Part shown: one piece after another, positions 10,890-21,665 of the stretch
Position numbering within the stretch: position 1 is the stretch's first letter
How the letters are laid out: every line of letters begins with the position of its first letter
Assembly: GCF_932294415.1 (NCBI RefSeq)
Contig: NC_065536.1
Location: forward strand, 33,476,354 to 33,540,353
Source of the DNA: Quercus robur
Lineage: Eukaryota; Streptophyta; Magnoliopsida; Fagales; Fagaceae
Length of the DNA stretch: 64,000 nucleotides
Direction of reading: 5' to 3'
Program-made: the position numbers and the translations under genes
Notes under the pieces: model-generated
The model's database searches: none
What the model was told of the DNA's origin: nothing
What the model saw: only the letters and a program-made list of their open reading frames with translations

Positions 10890-13800
10890 CACCTGTATAG
10901 AAATTAGAAAGCGGCCTCTCTCAGCACCCACAATGACAGTTTTCCTTGGCATGGCATAGTTTGCCATACATGAGTTGTCATCGATTAAATCATGAACTTG
11001 CCACTTATCGCTCTTCCCCAAGTCACTGGTAATAGTATAAATCTTTCACAGACCAAAGGAAGCCATCCAGTACCTAACACCAAACCAAGATTAATTTCCT
11101 TCTCTCAATAAGAAAGTTCTATACAAGGTATGTATATCCTGTATATGTAGATCAACACTCACCCAACACATCAATAAAGGGTTTCAAGTCCACAGGTCCT
11201 TCCTATAACATCATTCACATCACATATCAGCAACAAAACCAAGGATAAACATTTCTAAAGATATAGAAGGATGAACTTACTCCAAACATTATAATCCCAG
11301 CTGGGTCTGAAGATGCCAAAACAGTTGCTGTGTAATCCCTAATATGCTTCACAAACTTGTCAAGCACCACTACTTGAAGAGATTCCTAATAATATCCAAA
11401 TATTTCTGAATGTCAATATCCTCAAACTGCTCAGGAGCTCATAAAAACTTTTAACACTTTCCTTAAAAATCAATGATTGATAAAAATTTACACGAGTCCA
11501 CATATCTCAATCTAATCTGAACTGGCATACTTGCTACATTTTCCAATTTTCTCTCAAAAATGAATGTTGTAACCACATTGTCTTGCCTACCCTGCCACAT
11601 CATCTAAGATAGGCATTTTTTAATACATTCCTTATTTTAACATATTATCAATATTTCCACAATAATAAAACCCCTATTGGAGAAAATCAGCATACATTTT
11701 TCAGTGCCAAAGTTGTCACCCTTACTGATTGTCGAAGTGAGACAGCATCGACTTTTAATCCTGGTACATAGCCAACAGTCAAAGCAATCCTATTATATCT
11801 ATTCCCTATGTACCCACCAAATTCCTCGTCTGAATCACCAGCAATATCTTTCCATTTGACCTACATTAACATTTATGTAAAATAATAAATAAATAAATCG
11901 ATAAAAGAAAAATCCTTATTCTTCTGTGACAACTTCCCCAGAAAATGACAATTTACCAATAAAAAGTACCCAACAAAAGAAGAAAAGAGATAAAAACCTC
12001 TCTAAATTCATTGGTAAGAGCATCTCTTCCGATTATTCCGCTAGCAACAGTAATAATTAATGGAGTACTCTGACCCAATCTCTTTGTTATCTGCATTACA
12101 ATCAATAACAAAATATTAAGTAACAATTTAAAAAGGCCAAAATACACATTTTGTCTCTGAAATTTGATTTAAATTCAATTTTGGTCCCTCAAATTTAAAA
12201 AATTGCAATTCCATCCATGAAAAACTCAAAATGTATCAATTTTGTCCTTCAATCTATTTGCCATTAAAGAAATTGCAGCATTGGTAAACAAAACAAAGTG
12301 CTGATGCGTTAAAAAGATGAGATGGCCTAAAATAAATTTAAAAGAAGGAAAATGCTAACATGAGTGACACAAAAATTTACAACTTTATCACATGAGCTAA
12401 CATATTGTGACTGGTGTATAATAGTACTATCAATGAAGAGTCTATACTCACCATCTGGAAGTGATGTTTCACAAATTAATTACAACTTAACACCTCAACA
12501 ATTTAAGAAGAAGAAATATAAAAAATTAAAAAGTTATTATAAATATTTTACTACACAAGACTTACATACTTAAGTCGCAATAGTGGATTTCAGTTAGCTC
12601 AACTGTTAACATCTCTGATTATTGAATAAGAGATTTGGGTTCATTCTCCGCTTACACCAAAAACCGATCGATATCTTAGTTCGATTATAAAGAGATCAAT
12701 CATGAGAAGCGGATGACATAGATTGAAACTCTAAATGACAATAAATGTGATTATTGATTCAACACATAATAAATAAATGTCTTAATACTACTTTGTGATT
12801 GGTGATACATCAACTTACATGTAAGGTTTATGTACTCCTCAAAAAATTAAAAAAAATAAAGCTTGTTAGAGCATCACCATCAGGTGTGCTAAATGCCAAA
12901 TATTTGGCATTTGACACACTAAGAGCATCAACAATGGGCCTGTTATATGCCAAATGTAAAGTACATTTGGCATACGGGCCCAAAAATTGATTCACAACCG
13001 GAAGGCCATATGGGAAAAGCCAATTTTTTTTTTTAGATTTAGCTACAGTACCATCTCAAACGTAAGATGGTACTGTAGCTGAATGGTATAAAAAAAAAAA
13101 AAAAAAAATTTAATGCTCCCCTCTCATTAAAATAATTTTACCCGGCAATTTCTCTCTCCTCTCTCATTTTTTCTCTTTCTTTTCTCTCTCTTCCTGCTCT
13201 CTTTCTCATCCCCTCTCTCTCTCACCATTGTCAAGCTTTTCTCAGTCGAGTCTGTGCCAGATCAAAGCTCACGCCGAATCACCAAGCCAGATCGGAGCTC
13301 ACGCCGGATCGGATTTTTAGATCGACGTGGTGGCGAGGTTGATGTCGCGGCTAAGATGGGTGTGGTGGTTGGAGGTCAGCGCGGTGGAGATCGGCGTGGA
13401 GATCGATGTGGAGATCGGCATAGAAACCGACATTTGGTGGGTTTGGTGGCCGGCGTGGAGATCGGCATAGAGACCGGCGTTTGGTGGGTTTGGTGGTGTT
13501 GACATGGTGGCCGGTTTCTGAGTTTGGTGGTCGACGTTTGGTTGGTTGGGTTGCTATGGGTTTGCTAGGTTTGTAGTAGGTACTTGGTGGGTTTTATTTT
13601 GTTTTTTTGTTTTTTTGTTTTTTTTTTGGGTTTTTTGTTCCGGTGGGATTTTGTTGGGTCGAGGGTAGTGGTGGCGTGGTGGTGATTGTTTGTTTAGTTG
13701 TGGCCGGTGCTGGTTGAGGGAGAAAGAGAAGAAAAGGAAGATAAAAAAAAAAATAGTAAAAAAAGGAATAAAAAAGAATATTTAAATAAAATGGGAAAAA

Positions 13801-15065
13801 AATAGAGTTTTGAGATGTTGGGTGTATTGTAAAATGATATGTTATAATTGATAAAGTAGCTTTTTGGGATGGTAAAATAAGATGAGATAGCAAAACCGAC
13901 TGTGGATGCTCTAAACACAAAAAAGCCTGTTCTAAATGCAAATAGTTTTGGCATGAATGAACAGTATAGTTCTAAATATACAATTGTACGGATAAGAATG
14001 CTAAAACATTTTAATATTTATTTATTCTACTTTTCTCTCTCTTCTCTCACCGTGACCCTCTGATTACTCTCTCATCCTCTCTTCCTCTCCACCAATCCTC
14101 CCAATTGGACAAGATCAAGAACCTAATCCACGCCAGCATCCAATCAAGCTCCGCAACCGTCCAATCTCTCCTCTGAACTTGTCGCTGATTACTCCTCTAG
14201 TCTCACCAGCATCGCCCCACCGCCGATCTCAGTCTCAACATCACCCCTGGTCTCACCAAACGACTCTCGCCAAGCCACCATCCTCACCCAGTTGCTGTTA
14301 ATCGCCGAACCTCCTCTCCCTAAGCCGCCACCAATTTGCCCAACCTCCTCTCCTCAAGATCTCGATCGTGGTGGTTTTTTTTTCAGGGGCTAATATTGGT
14401 TGTGGTGTTGCAGTGGGCTAATATTGGTTGTGGTGTTTGTTTGAGTTTTTTTTTTTTCTTTTTTGGGTAGCAGTGGCTAATATTGGTGGTCGGTGGGTGC
14501 TTGTTGGTTGTGGGATGTGGTGGGGTTATCTATGGGGGGTGGGGTTTTAATGCTTAGGAGTTCTTTTTAGATTATTGTAAGGTGTTGTATATATTATTTT
14601 ATTACGTTTAAGAGAAGAATAGAATATCTTATGAATGGTGTATTGTAAAGTAGTATGTTAAAGTAAGTATTTATATGTGAAAATGGCATTTGGGATACAA
14701 CACCTGATGAGAATGCTTGGTTATGTAAAATTGGTAATATCACACTTATCAATAGCATTACCCTATAAAATATGAAAAGTTTTTGGCTCTAGCATTGTTG
14801 AAATACTAAAACTACTACTAATTTTATTATCAAAAATTACAAATTGAGATGAGAATGAATATAATTGGTAATGCATCAACAATATAATAAATAAATTTCT
14901 TAATTACTATTTTTTTGTTATTTGTTCAAAAATTGATCTATTTGTTTGTTTGCAACGCTTATCTAATAAAATTTATAATATCTCTAAAATCAATTTTGTA
15001 AATATAAATTTCAAAGATAAAAGTGCAAAATTTTCAATTTGAGTAACAAAAATCCAACTTACAAT

Positions 15066-15096
<31 letters not shown>

Positions 15097-15952
15097 CGAT
15101 TTAATCACTTAATTTTTCTTCAATTGTCAAATTAGTCCTTAAAGTTGAATTGTTAATCAAGTCAAAATGAGCCAATCTTGATCATTTTGTCCAAATTTGT
15201 TTGCAAATAAAGTAGTTTCAACATTTTTAGAAAATAATACTCATCGAACAAAAATATCAATTAAATGGTACAGTTTAATTTTACAAAGTGAGTAACAAAA
15301 ATTAAAATTTAAAGAGTAATAATTTCATTAGTGAAGTAAAAGGCAAGAGATAAAACTGAATTTAGCCTAATAATAATATTAGGAATAAAATTAAGATTAG
15401 ATTCTCAAAAAAAAAAAAAAAAAAAAAAAAAGAAAGAAAGAAAGAAAGAAAGAGAGTAAGATTAAGATGAAACATACAAGCTTAAAAGCCTCGACATGTT
15501 TGTGTTTGTAGCCTATACTTGCAATAGCAAAATGAGGTCGAATCGGCTTGGAGAGCACCTTATGAAGAACCTCTTGCACACCATCAATCTATCAAAATTC
15601 AAGACAGAAATTATGTAATTAATTCTAATAATTGAACCAACCCAACCCAGTAATGCTATATATGATTTGAATAAAATAGTAAAAAATTATTATGATTATG
15701 AGTAGAGTAGAGTAGAGTATGAGTGAGTACATAGGTGGAGGGGTTGAAAGAGTAAGAAAGAGCAGAAGAGAGCTTCGGGGAAGAGAGGATGTGATTGCAA
15801 ACTTTGTTCCAACTTTTGCTAACGCACGCCGCTGATGCGAACGACAACGCCGGTAGCTTCTCTAGAATCATCTCCAGTATGTCGTCGTTTATGATCAGCT
15901 CCAACCTTCCCCTACTTTTGGAGTTGGAGGCCTCGCCGGCGCCACAGCTCAT
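10890..15952 (-). CDS. F-box protein with FIST_N-like domain, incomplete 3' end
   Basis: Resembles the plant F-box/FIST family (Arabidopsis At5g63520 type; FBXO22 is the animal relative), which are substrate receptors of SCF ubiquitin ligases. Exons that join in frame: 15731-15952 (ATG; F-box residues 20-55, INDDILEMILEKLP ... SKSWNKVC), 15478-15588 (LSKPIRPHFAIASIG), 11998-12090 (TPLIITVASGIIG), 11726-11860 (LTVGYVPGLKVD), 11281-11385 (DPAGIIMFG) and 11163-11202. A further block near 10896-11040 encodes YAMPRKTVIVGAERGRFL, a strongly conserved FIST segment, but its acceptor and phase do not fit exon 6, and stops follow it. The second half of the family protein (FIST_C) is missing. It is therefore either a truncated gene or a pseudogene with an intact 5' part. 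Its long introns contain several mobile elements. Confidence 0.72.
12130..12300. repeat. 'ggtccctcaaattt' class dispersed repeat
   Basis: A stretch with the words 'caaaatacacattttg', 'ttttggtccctcaaattt' and 'ttttgtccttcaatct', typical of a non-autonomous repeat widespread in plant intergenic DNA. No clean ends or target duplication were found. A related-sounding stretch, 'attagtccttaaagtt', is near 15131. Confidence 0.4.
12581..12733 (+). mobile_element. tRNA-derived SINE
   Basis: It has an internal RNA polymerase III promoter: an A-box-like word (TTAGCTCAACTG, about 12593-12604) and a B-box-like word (GGGTTCATTC, about 12637-12646). These are followed by a tRNA-unrelated tail ending in GATTGAAACTCT. 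The spacing of about 33 bases between boxes fits a tRNA-derived head. It lies inside an intron of the F-box gene, antisense to it. The 3' tail is degenerate and no target duplication was resolved. Confidence 0.7.
13041..13080. other. perfect 16-bp stem hairpin
   Basis: AGCTACAGTACCATCT (13041-13056) is the exact reverse complement of 13065-13080, with an 8-base loop between. It lies inside the inner Harbinger-like element. It could fold in RNA or extrude in DNA, and it may simply be a subterminal repeat of the element. Confidence 0.85.
13384..13500. repeat. GC-rich tandem repeat block
   Basis: Repeated words around 'gtggagatcggcatag' and 'ggtgggtttggtgg' in two to four imperfect copies. It belongs to the inner mobile element and is not read as a gene. 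Confidence 0.6.
14716..15477. other. intron sequence with simple repeats
   Basis: AT-rich intron of the F-box gene. It contains an AAT microsatellite (about 15068-15094) and a poly(A) plus GAAA tract (15407-15453) next to the exon 2 donor. Nothing coding was seen. Confidence 0.5.
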
Positions 15953-16563
15953 CGTTGCCGTTTACTTTCCAATCATAAACGCTTTCGCTTAATTTCGACA
16001 ATCACTCTCTCTGCACCTCCACTGCCTTTACAAAGCCAAATTATTCTGCGTTGGGAAATGATTTGGCTACACGTGGTGCATTGTCTTTTGTCTTCTTTTT
16101 CTTTTTTCTTTTTTTGAAAACTTTGCAGTGGATGCTTACGCTAGCTTTTATCTTACGTCTTATTTCTTTTTTCTTCTTTTTTTTTTGGTCAGAACTTACG
16201 TCTTATTTCAGTACAGTGACTACAGTCCTTCCATCGAAGAAAATAATTAAACATTTTTATGGATTTAACTCTGCAATATAAATGGAATGAAAAATATATA
16301 TTATACGATATTTAATGAAATTTATATATTAGGGGATGTTTAGTAGTGTATTTTGAACAATAGTTTTAGTATTTAAACAATATTATATGTATTTCTATAC
16401 ACTTTTTTATTCACACATATTTTAAAAAAATACAAACATTGTTACTAGAATAACATTACTAAACGGGTCCTAGATGTTTTAATGATATTAATTGAACTAT
16501 AAATTTTTCAAAAATACAGAAACTATAAAATAACCAAAACCAAAATTTAGAGAAAAAAAAAAT
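15953..16563. other. 5' flank of the F-box gene
   Basis: The presumed promoter region of the minus-strand F-box gene, with T-rich runs (16090-16110, 16165-16187). No clear TATA box was identified. Confidence 0.35.
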
Positions 16564-16899
16564 GGTAAAATTCATTAAACACTCTTGAGGTTTGTGGCAA
16601 TGCCAAGCACATCCATAAAATTTCAAAACTAACCAATATAGTCTATAAACACCAACCTTTTGTAACGCTGTTTGCGCACTCTAACTTACCTCCTCTCTTC
16701 TCTTTCGTTTTCACACTACCATTCATTCGTTCACCCTTCACAAACTAGTTGGCAGCAACAACATATCATTAATGAACTCAAAACAAGTACCATAAAAACT
16801 GAAATTTTAGTTCAGGGTTGAAAAAATCCAAAACCCAAAATTCTGGTTTTTCTTAAAATTGTCACTTAACCTCTAATCTTCATCGACACTGAAGCACAC

Positions 16900-17660
16900 A
16901 GATCTCTACGATTGAAGAAGAAAGAAACATTAAGGTCATGCCACGTGATAGACCTAAGAGAGGTGTGCACTACTTCCGGCTCAAAAGGTATCCAACAAGT
17001 TTTTCCAATTCTTAGCTTTATCCCAATAAGAACAAAAAAAAGAGAAATGGCAAAGATAGTTGAAAAAATTTACAAAGCTCAAAATTTTAACGTTATCCAC
17101 GATTTTTATTGTTTCTGGTATTAAATTAGCTATACAAGTTATATATTCAATTTGGTTGATTTGTGCCCCTTGATCCATATTTCCTGTTTTTTTTCCCCAT
17201 GTTGGGAGTAGTTTTACACTTCTTGTACCTTAGACACGTGTCTTGATATTATTAGACAACATTTAGTCTAGGCTTTTTCTAAGAAGGAAGTTGGGACTGA
17301 CATTCCCGCGTAATGGGCTCAAAGATCCCATTCTGCCGCTATCAGTTTGTGCTCAAACATTGAATACAAAGTCTAGGGGACGACGCTGCAAACTGGGCTT
17401 ATTCTCTGTTTCTACCGCAAAAGGAACATTTCTCCAATTTTTGCTGTAGAATTGACGTTTTTTTTTTTTTTTTTAAACTTTTTGATGTGCAGTAAAGTTT
17501 TCTACACTTTTTTGCAACATGAGTGACCTTTCTCCATTTTCTACTGTAGAAATATTTCTCCACTTCTAGTATATAAACAACTCTAAAACTCAAAGAAAAT
17601 ACTTATCAAGTAAATGTTAGTTTACAAGGGTTCGTATATTGTCAAATACATACATACATA
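16900..17660. other. interior of the inverted-repeat composite
   Basis: No gene recognised. A short non-AT-rich block near 17280-17400 stands out in base composition but matches nothing I know. Confidence 0.3.
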
Positions 17661-17757
17661 TCATTGTTATGAATACCGTTTCAGTTTGTTTATTGGAACG
17701 GAATATTTCGATACCGACCTATTTCAGCATACCGTTTTAGATCATTTCAGAATTACC

Positions 17758-17788
<31 letters not shown>

Positions 17789-18566
17789 TAGTAATTAATA
17801 AAAAAAATGTTATTACTCATTGTTATTCTTAAGCCAAATTTTATAAATGTAATATCATCATTTAATGAATGTAATATAGTGTTTTAAAATAAATATTACT
17901 ATAATAATCAAGTGATTAGATTGACTTTTTTAAAATTCAAATTTAGGTATTTTTGTAAATAAACATGTTAATATTTTATAAAATAGGAAGCTTCTAGGAA
18001 GCCCCCTTTCACCTTTTCACCTAATCCCATTCCATCATCCACGTGCATTCCTTACACCTTCTCCTCCACTCTTTCTTCATCATTTTATATTCCCATCAGT
18101 TACTTACACTTACAAAAGTATTGGAAAGTTTAAAAAACCCAGACCCACATTTAAGTGCAGGACTGAAGAAGAAAGTTTCAAACGCAACTAAAATTTGAGC
18201 TTCCTCCACAACTGCTCTAAATTTCTGTTATCTTCTTCTTCCTTTTTTTTTTTTTTTTTTTTTTCAAATCATTTGGTAGCTTCATAGTAGATTTGATTTG
18301 AACTTCTTCAGGCAATCAGTGGTGGAAACATGCTGTGCTGATGGGTTTGATAGTTTCAATTTTTTTTTTTTGGCTAAAAACTGGTACCGGCCGAAATTTA
18401 CATTTCGGTCGAAATTGACCGGAATCGGCCGGAATGGCCGGAATGACCCGAAATTGGCCGGAATTGGACCCAAAGTGGAATGGGTGGTATTACCGTTTCG
18501 GATTACATCCCGGTACGAAATATTCCGGCCATTCCGACCGGAACAGAACGGATTTAATAACATTGA
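17661..18566. mobile_element. 906-bp TIR element, TACATA flanks
   Basis: Ends TCATTGTTAT and, reverse-complemented, TCAATGTTAT, with further subterminal similarity (GGAATATTTCG on both sides in inverse orientation). TACATA flanks both ends (17655-17660 and 18567-18572), although the left flank is itself a TACA repeat. Inside are a TA microsatellite (17762-17788) and a GC-rich block of CCGGAAT-type words (18380-18560). There is no coding capacity. Confidence 0.55.
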
Positions 18567-18730
18567 TACATATATCCATATATATACTTATACGTATTCA
18601 GATATAATATATATATATATATATGGCAAAATAATGATTTGTTCTTATTAAAAGTAATGTGCGTAGTAACCAAAGAAAAAATTAAAGCTTTAGTAGAAAT
18701 ATTCATGGGTAAAGAGTATTCACAACAGGA

Positions 18731-20050
18731 TGTTGACTAAAAAGATCTCAATCCCAACTCACACAACCTTATTACCAAATAAGGCTATAAAGCTATGTGG
18801 TTTGGAATATGAGTTAGAGTAGTCATCATTTGGAGATTACAAAGAGTGCAGTTTGGTGTTTTTTGAGGGAGGGAAAGGATTTCTAGTTATGCGTGCTAAT
18901 TCTACCGTGTATTCTCTACTTTCTTCCTTCTCTCAAATATCACATTCTTTCTCTCTTCTCTCTTCTTTCATTTTTAACTCACTATTCAGATTTCCTTCAT
19001 ATGTTTTTCCTTGGTTTTTGTGGTATTCCTCCTACAGTGCTTGTTGTTCCCATATTCATGGGTACTGTTCCTTTTATACCCAAGATCAAGCCTAGATGGT
19101 TTTCCTTCTTTACCCTTATTTTCACCAACTATTTTGTCTGTTGTAGGTATTCAGCCAACACCTACAACATACTGGCCATTATCTTTTGACCATGTACTAG
19201 TAGGTTCAATCCCACTAGGGAGTTTCAACCTCTCATGACAAATGGTCTCCCTATTTTGGGGTAAGGCCAATTTGCAGTGGTGCCACCTCACACCTCTTTT
19301 CCAAAAACAGTAAAGTTCTCCATTAATTCTCTTTGTCTGCACTCTCTAGCAAGCATCAGATGATTCTCACTTACCTTCTTCCTATTTTTGGTAATGATAC
19401 TTTCCCAACAAAGCATATTCCCAAAAGTGGTCTCGGCAGGATACCAAATCTAGGTCCTTTCCCTCGTCCACCAAACCACACCCTTTGTTTCTCTTTAGCC
19501 GTGGGCCTTGCCTCTCCTACATTGGCTGAGTTGCAGGATGACGAAGCCCCCAGCTTTGCTACGCTTGTCTCTTCTTTTGGTTTGGCTTTTTTCTCTTTCA
19601 CGTGTTTCCTGCTACTATGACTTTGTCTTATTTCTGCCACTATGGCTTGGCATTATTTCACCGTGTTTGCCTTGTAGACTTTGGAGTTCATCCTTATCAC
19701 TTTTTATTGCATCTCCGTAGGATGGGTTTGACTTCTATCCTTTTATACAAAAGGATTTGGGCCTTTATGGGCCAAATACTCTTTATTGGATCAAAAGGAT
19801 ATTGGAACCAATTTACCTTAGTCTACCAAAGTCATTCTGTAGAAGAAATCTGTATTTTACAAAAGTTTTTTATTCTGCAACATATTTGTATTCTGCTGCA
19901 GATCACTTTCTCTTGCATTTCTTTCTCAGCCTAGGCTAAGTCTAGGTTTTTGTTTCTTGGTCTTCTTGGTGGGCCTTTGGGCCTTGTTTTCCATTGGGCT
20001 TTCCTCCTTATGGGTTTTTGGGTACGAATTTGCAAAATCGAGTATCAACA
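18731..20050. mobile_element. possible solo LTR
   Basis: A 1.3-kb segment with TGTTGA at the left and TCAACA at the right, a TATAAAG word near 18786, pyrimidine-rich leader-like sequence, and an end reading GAGTATCAACA, which is common in plant gypsy LTRs. The short open stretches inside do not resemble known proteins. The flanking five bases (cagga and cccca) do not match, so the call is tentative. Confidence 0.33.
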
Positions 20051-20664
20051 CCCCAAAAGCAATGAAATGAAGATTCGAAGTATTGAATTTCTTTTCTTTC
20101 TCAACAACCAAATGAGGTTTTTAATAAACATAATAGAGTGTGGGAAATAGGAATGTGAGAGAAATGGTTTACGAAGTAAATGTGGGCTTTTGATGGTTCA
20201 AAATTTGTGGAGAAAAAAATATGCTTTTTGTGCTTTAGCAATGAACTATGAGAGACTAGGGAGCTATCTAATATGAGGCTATGAATTAAAGAAAATTTAG
20301 ATTTTGAGTTTTTGGGTTTTTCAGCTCTGAAATGAAATTTCAATTTTTATGGTGTACTTACTTTGATATGTTGCTACTGCTTGCTAGTATGTGAAGGGTG
20401 AATGAATAGAAGTGTGAAAATGAAAGAGGAGGGGAGGTAATTTAGAGCACACAAACGGTGTGTAGTGTTTAGGGACTACATTGGTTAGTTCTAAATTGTT
20501 ATGATTGTGCTTGGCATTACTCCAAACTTCAAGGGTGTTTAATGGATTTTATCCAAAAGCGTAATTAATACATGTTAAAATTAAAAAGTATAATTCATAA
20601 TTTAATAAAAATTTTAAAAATAATTGAAAATGAGGATTTCTTTTGGGGGAATGGGGACTAGTGG

Positions 20665-20911
20665 GGGTGTTTAGGTGCAAAGAGGATTGAGAGAGAGTGC
20701 TAATGCAAGCTTAAGGCGCGTGAGGATTCGATTGCAAATGCGGTTCCATGATTTGCTGCTGTACACAGTTGATGCGGAGGTTAAAACAGGTAACCTCGCC
20801 TAGAATGTTCTGCAATATGTCTTGGTTAATTAGAGACCCCAACCCCTCCACCTCCAATAATGGCAGTATCGGTACCACCACACATTTCATGTGTGGTTGT
20901 GGACTACCCAA
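20665..20911 (-). pseudogene. F-box exon 1 relic
   Basis: The minus strand reads GLGSLINQDILQNILGEV, then after a frameshift SKSWNRICNRIL and a short stretch like KLALALSLNP before a stop. This parallels exon 1 of the F-box/FIST gene at 15731-15952. No downstream exons were found. It is likely a diverged duplicate fragment, 5 kb upstream of the main copy and on the same strand. Confidence 0.7.
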
Positions 20912-21299
20912 AACCCAATGTATTGTAAAAATGCTTTTTTTTTCTTTTCTTTTTTGAGGAACCGATAAGAAAAATGTAATCCAATTTTGTGTAATAGGTT
21001 GGTCATTTACGACACTACAATTATGACATAATCCAATTTCTGAGAATCAGGGGCCGTTTGGTCACCCTTTCCAAAACACAGTGTTCAGTGTTTAAACACT
21101 GAACACTAGTGTCCAAAATTTTAAAAAATGTGTTTGGTTAACCTACTGTGTTCTGGGTTGTTTAAAAATGGTTGCTCCAAAAACATTGTTTGAACAGCAT
21201 GTTTTGAAATCAAGCCGGAGCAGATTTTAAACAACAAAATTGTTTTCCAGTGGCACTTCGGTAATAAAAGTGAGATTCAAACGGGCCCACCTGATCAGC

Positions 21300-21640
21300 T
21301 TTCGTTTCCAACCTGATACCTTTGTTCTGGTTTTCCCCATATATTCATCATCGTTAAGTTTAAGAAGGTGTCGCCACAGGACATCGAATTTCTGGTGCAC
21401 CCATCTGAAAAATCTCCAGAATACCACTACTGAGCAACATGGGGCATGAACCCTGGCAAACATTTGCATGGCAATTTATTATTGTTTAAATTACAGCAAC
21501 CAAATTTTCCACAAAAATTATAAGCATAACAATTGTCACTCGGATCCACAGCTGACAAAGACCAAAACAGAGCACAAAATTCATCACCAACGGATCCGCA
21601 GCTGACAAAGACCAAAACAGAGCACAAAATTCATCACCAA
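21300..21640 (-). pseudogene. G-type lectin S-receptor-like kinase fragment (captured)
   Basis: Minus-strand reading: DPSDNCYAYNFCGKFGCC, then CKCLPGF, then SGDFSDGCTRNSMSCGDTF. This is the EGF-like/PAN linker of S-locus-glycoprotein-type receptor kinases, which sit in the plasma membrane. One in-frame TAG (21427-21429) interrupts an otherwise continuous frame. Lectin, transmembrane and kinase parts are absent. Its position inside a TIR element indicates transduplication. Confidence 0.8.
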
Positions 21641-21665
21641 TGGATCCGCAGCTGACAAAGACCAA
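21541..21665. repeat. 50-bp tandem repeat, ~2.5 copies
   Basis: A unit starting cggatccacagctgacaaag repeats at 21541, 21591 and 21641 (partial) with one or two mismatches. It overlaps the coding strand of the captured kinase fragment and duplicates the residues FWSLSAVDPS region. Confidence 0.88.

Larger units (their letters stand above)
12923..13911. mobile_element. inner PIF/Harbinger-like element with TAA target duplication
   Basis: The ends are GAGCATCAACA and, reverse-complemented, GAGCATCCACA. They are flanked by identical TAA trinucleotides at 12920-12922 and 13912-13914, the target site typical of this superfamily. The 989-bp interior has a perfect hairpin (13041-13080), CT-rich sequence, and tandem 'gtggagatcggcatagaaacc' style repeats at about 13384-13500. 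No transposase is seen. Confidence 0.7.
12869..14715. mobile_element. outer PIF/Harbinger-like non-autonomous element
   Basis: The left end GAGCATCACCATCAGGTGT is matched by the reverse complement of the right end (GCATTCTCATCAGGTGT). Flanking trinucleotides are TTA and TTG, an imperfect TWA-type target site. The interior is not coding; it holds CT-rich and GT-rich blocks (14030-14110, 14390-14540). A second element of the same style is nested near its left end at 12923-13911. Confidence 0.55.
16564..20554. mobile_element. composite bounded by ~300-bp inverted repeats
   Basis: The sequence from 16564 to about 16900 matches the reverse complement of about 20215-20554 over some 300 bases at an estimated 70-75 percent, starting GGTAAAATTCATTAAACAC on the left and GGATAAAATCCATTAAACAC on the right. 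This could be one Mutator-like element with long terminal inverted repeats, about 4 kb including later insertions (17661-18566 and 18731-20050), or two inverted copies of one short element. No transposase and no clear target duplication were seen. Confidence 0.5.

Noticed and set aside
13594-13954. Minus-strand frames with Pro/Thr-rich and Phe-rich stretches
   Set aside because: They are produced by GT/T-rich low-complexity sequence inside a Harbinger-like element.
15656-15730. Extension of F-box exon 1 beyond the donor (TYVLTHTLL...)
   Set aside because: Intronic read-through; a good GT donor at 15730-15729 joins in frame to exon 2 at 15588.
18853-19939. Several overlapping Phe/Leu/Ser-rich open frames on the plus strand that look like small membrane proteins
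   Set aside because: They come from T-rich, LTR-like sequence, overlap each other in different frames, lack splice structure and match no family.
18731-20050. A confirmed solo LTR
   Set aside because: The terminal TGTTGA/TCAACA match is suggestive, but the flanking 5-mers differ and no sister LTR is in the window; kept only as a tentative feature.
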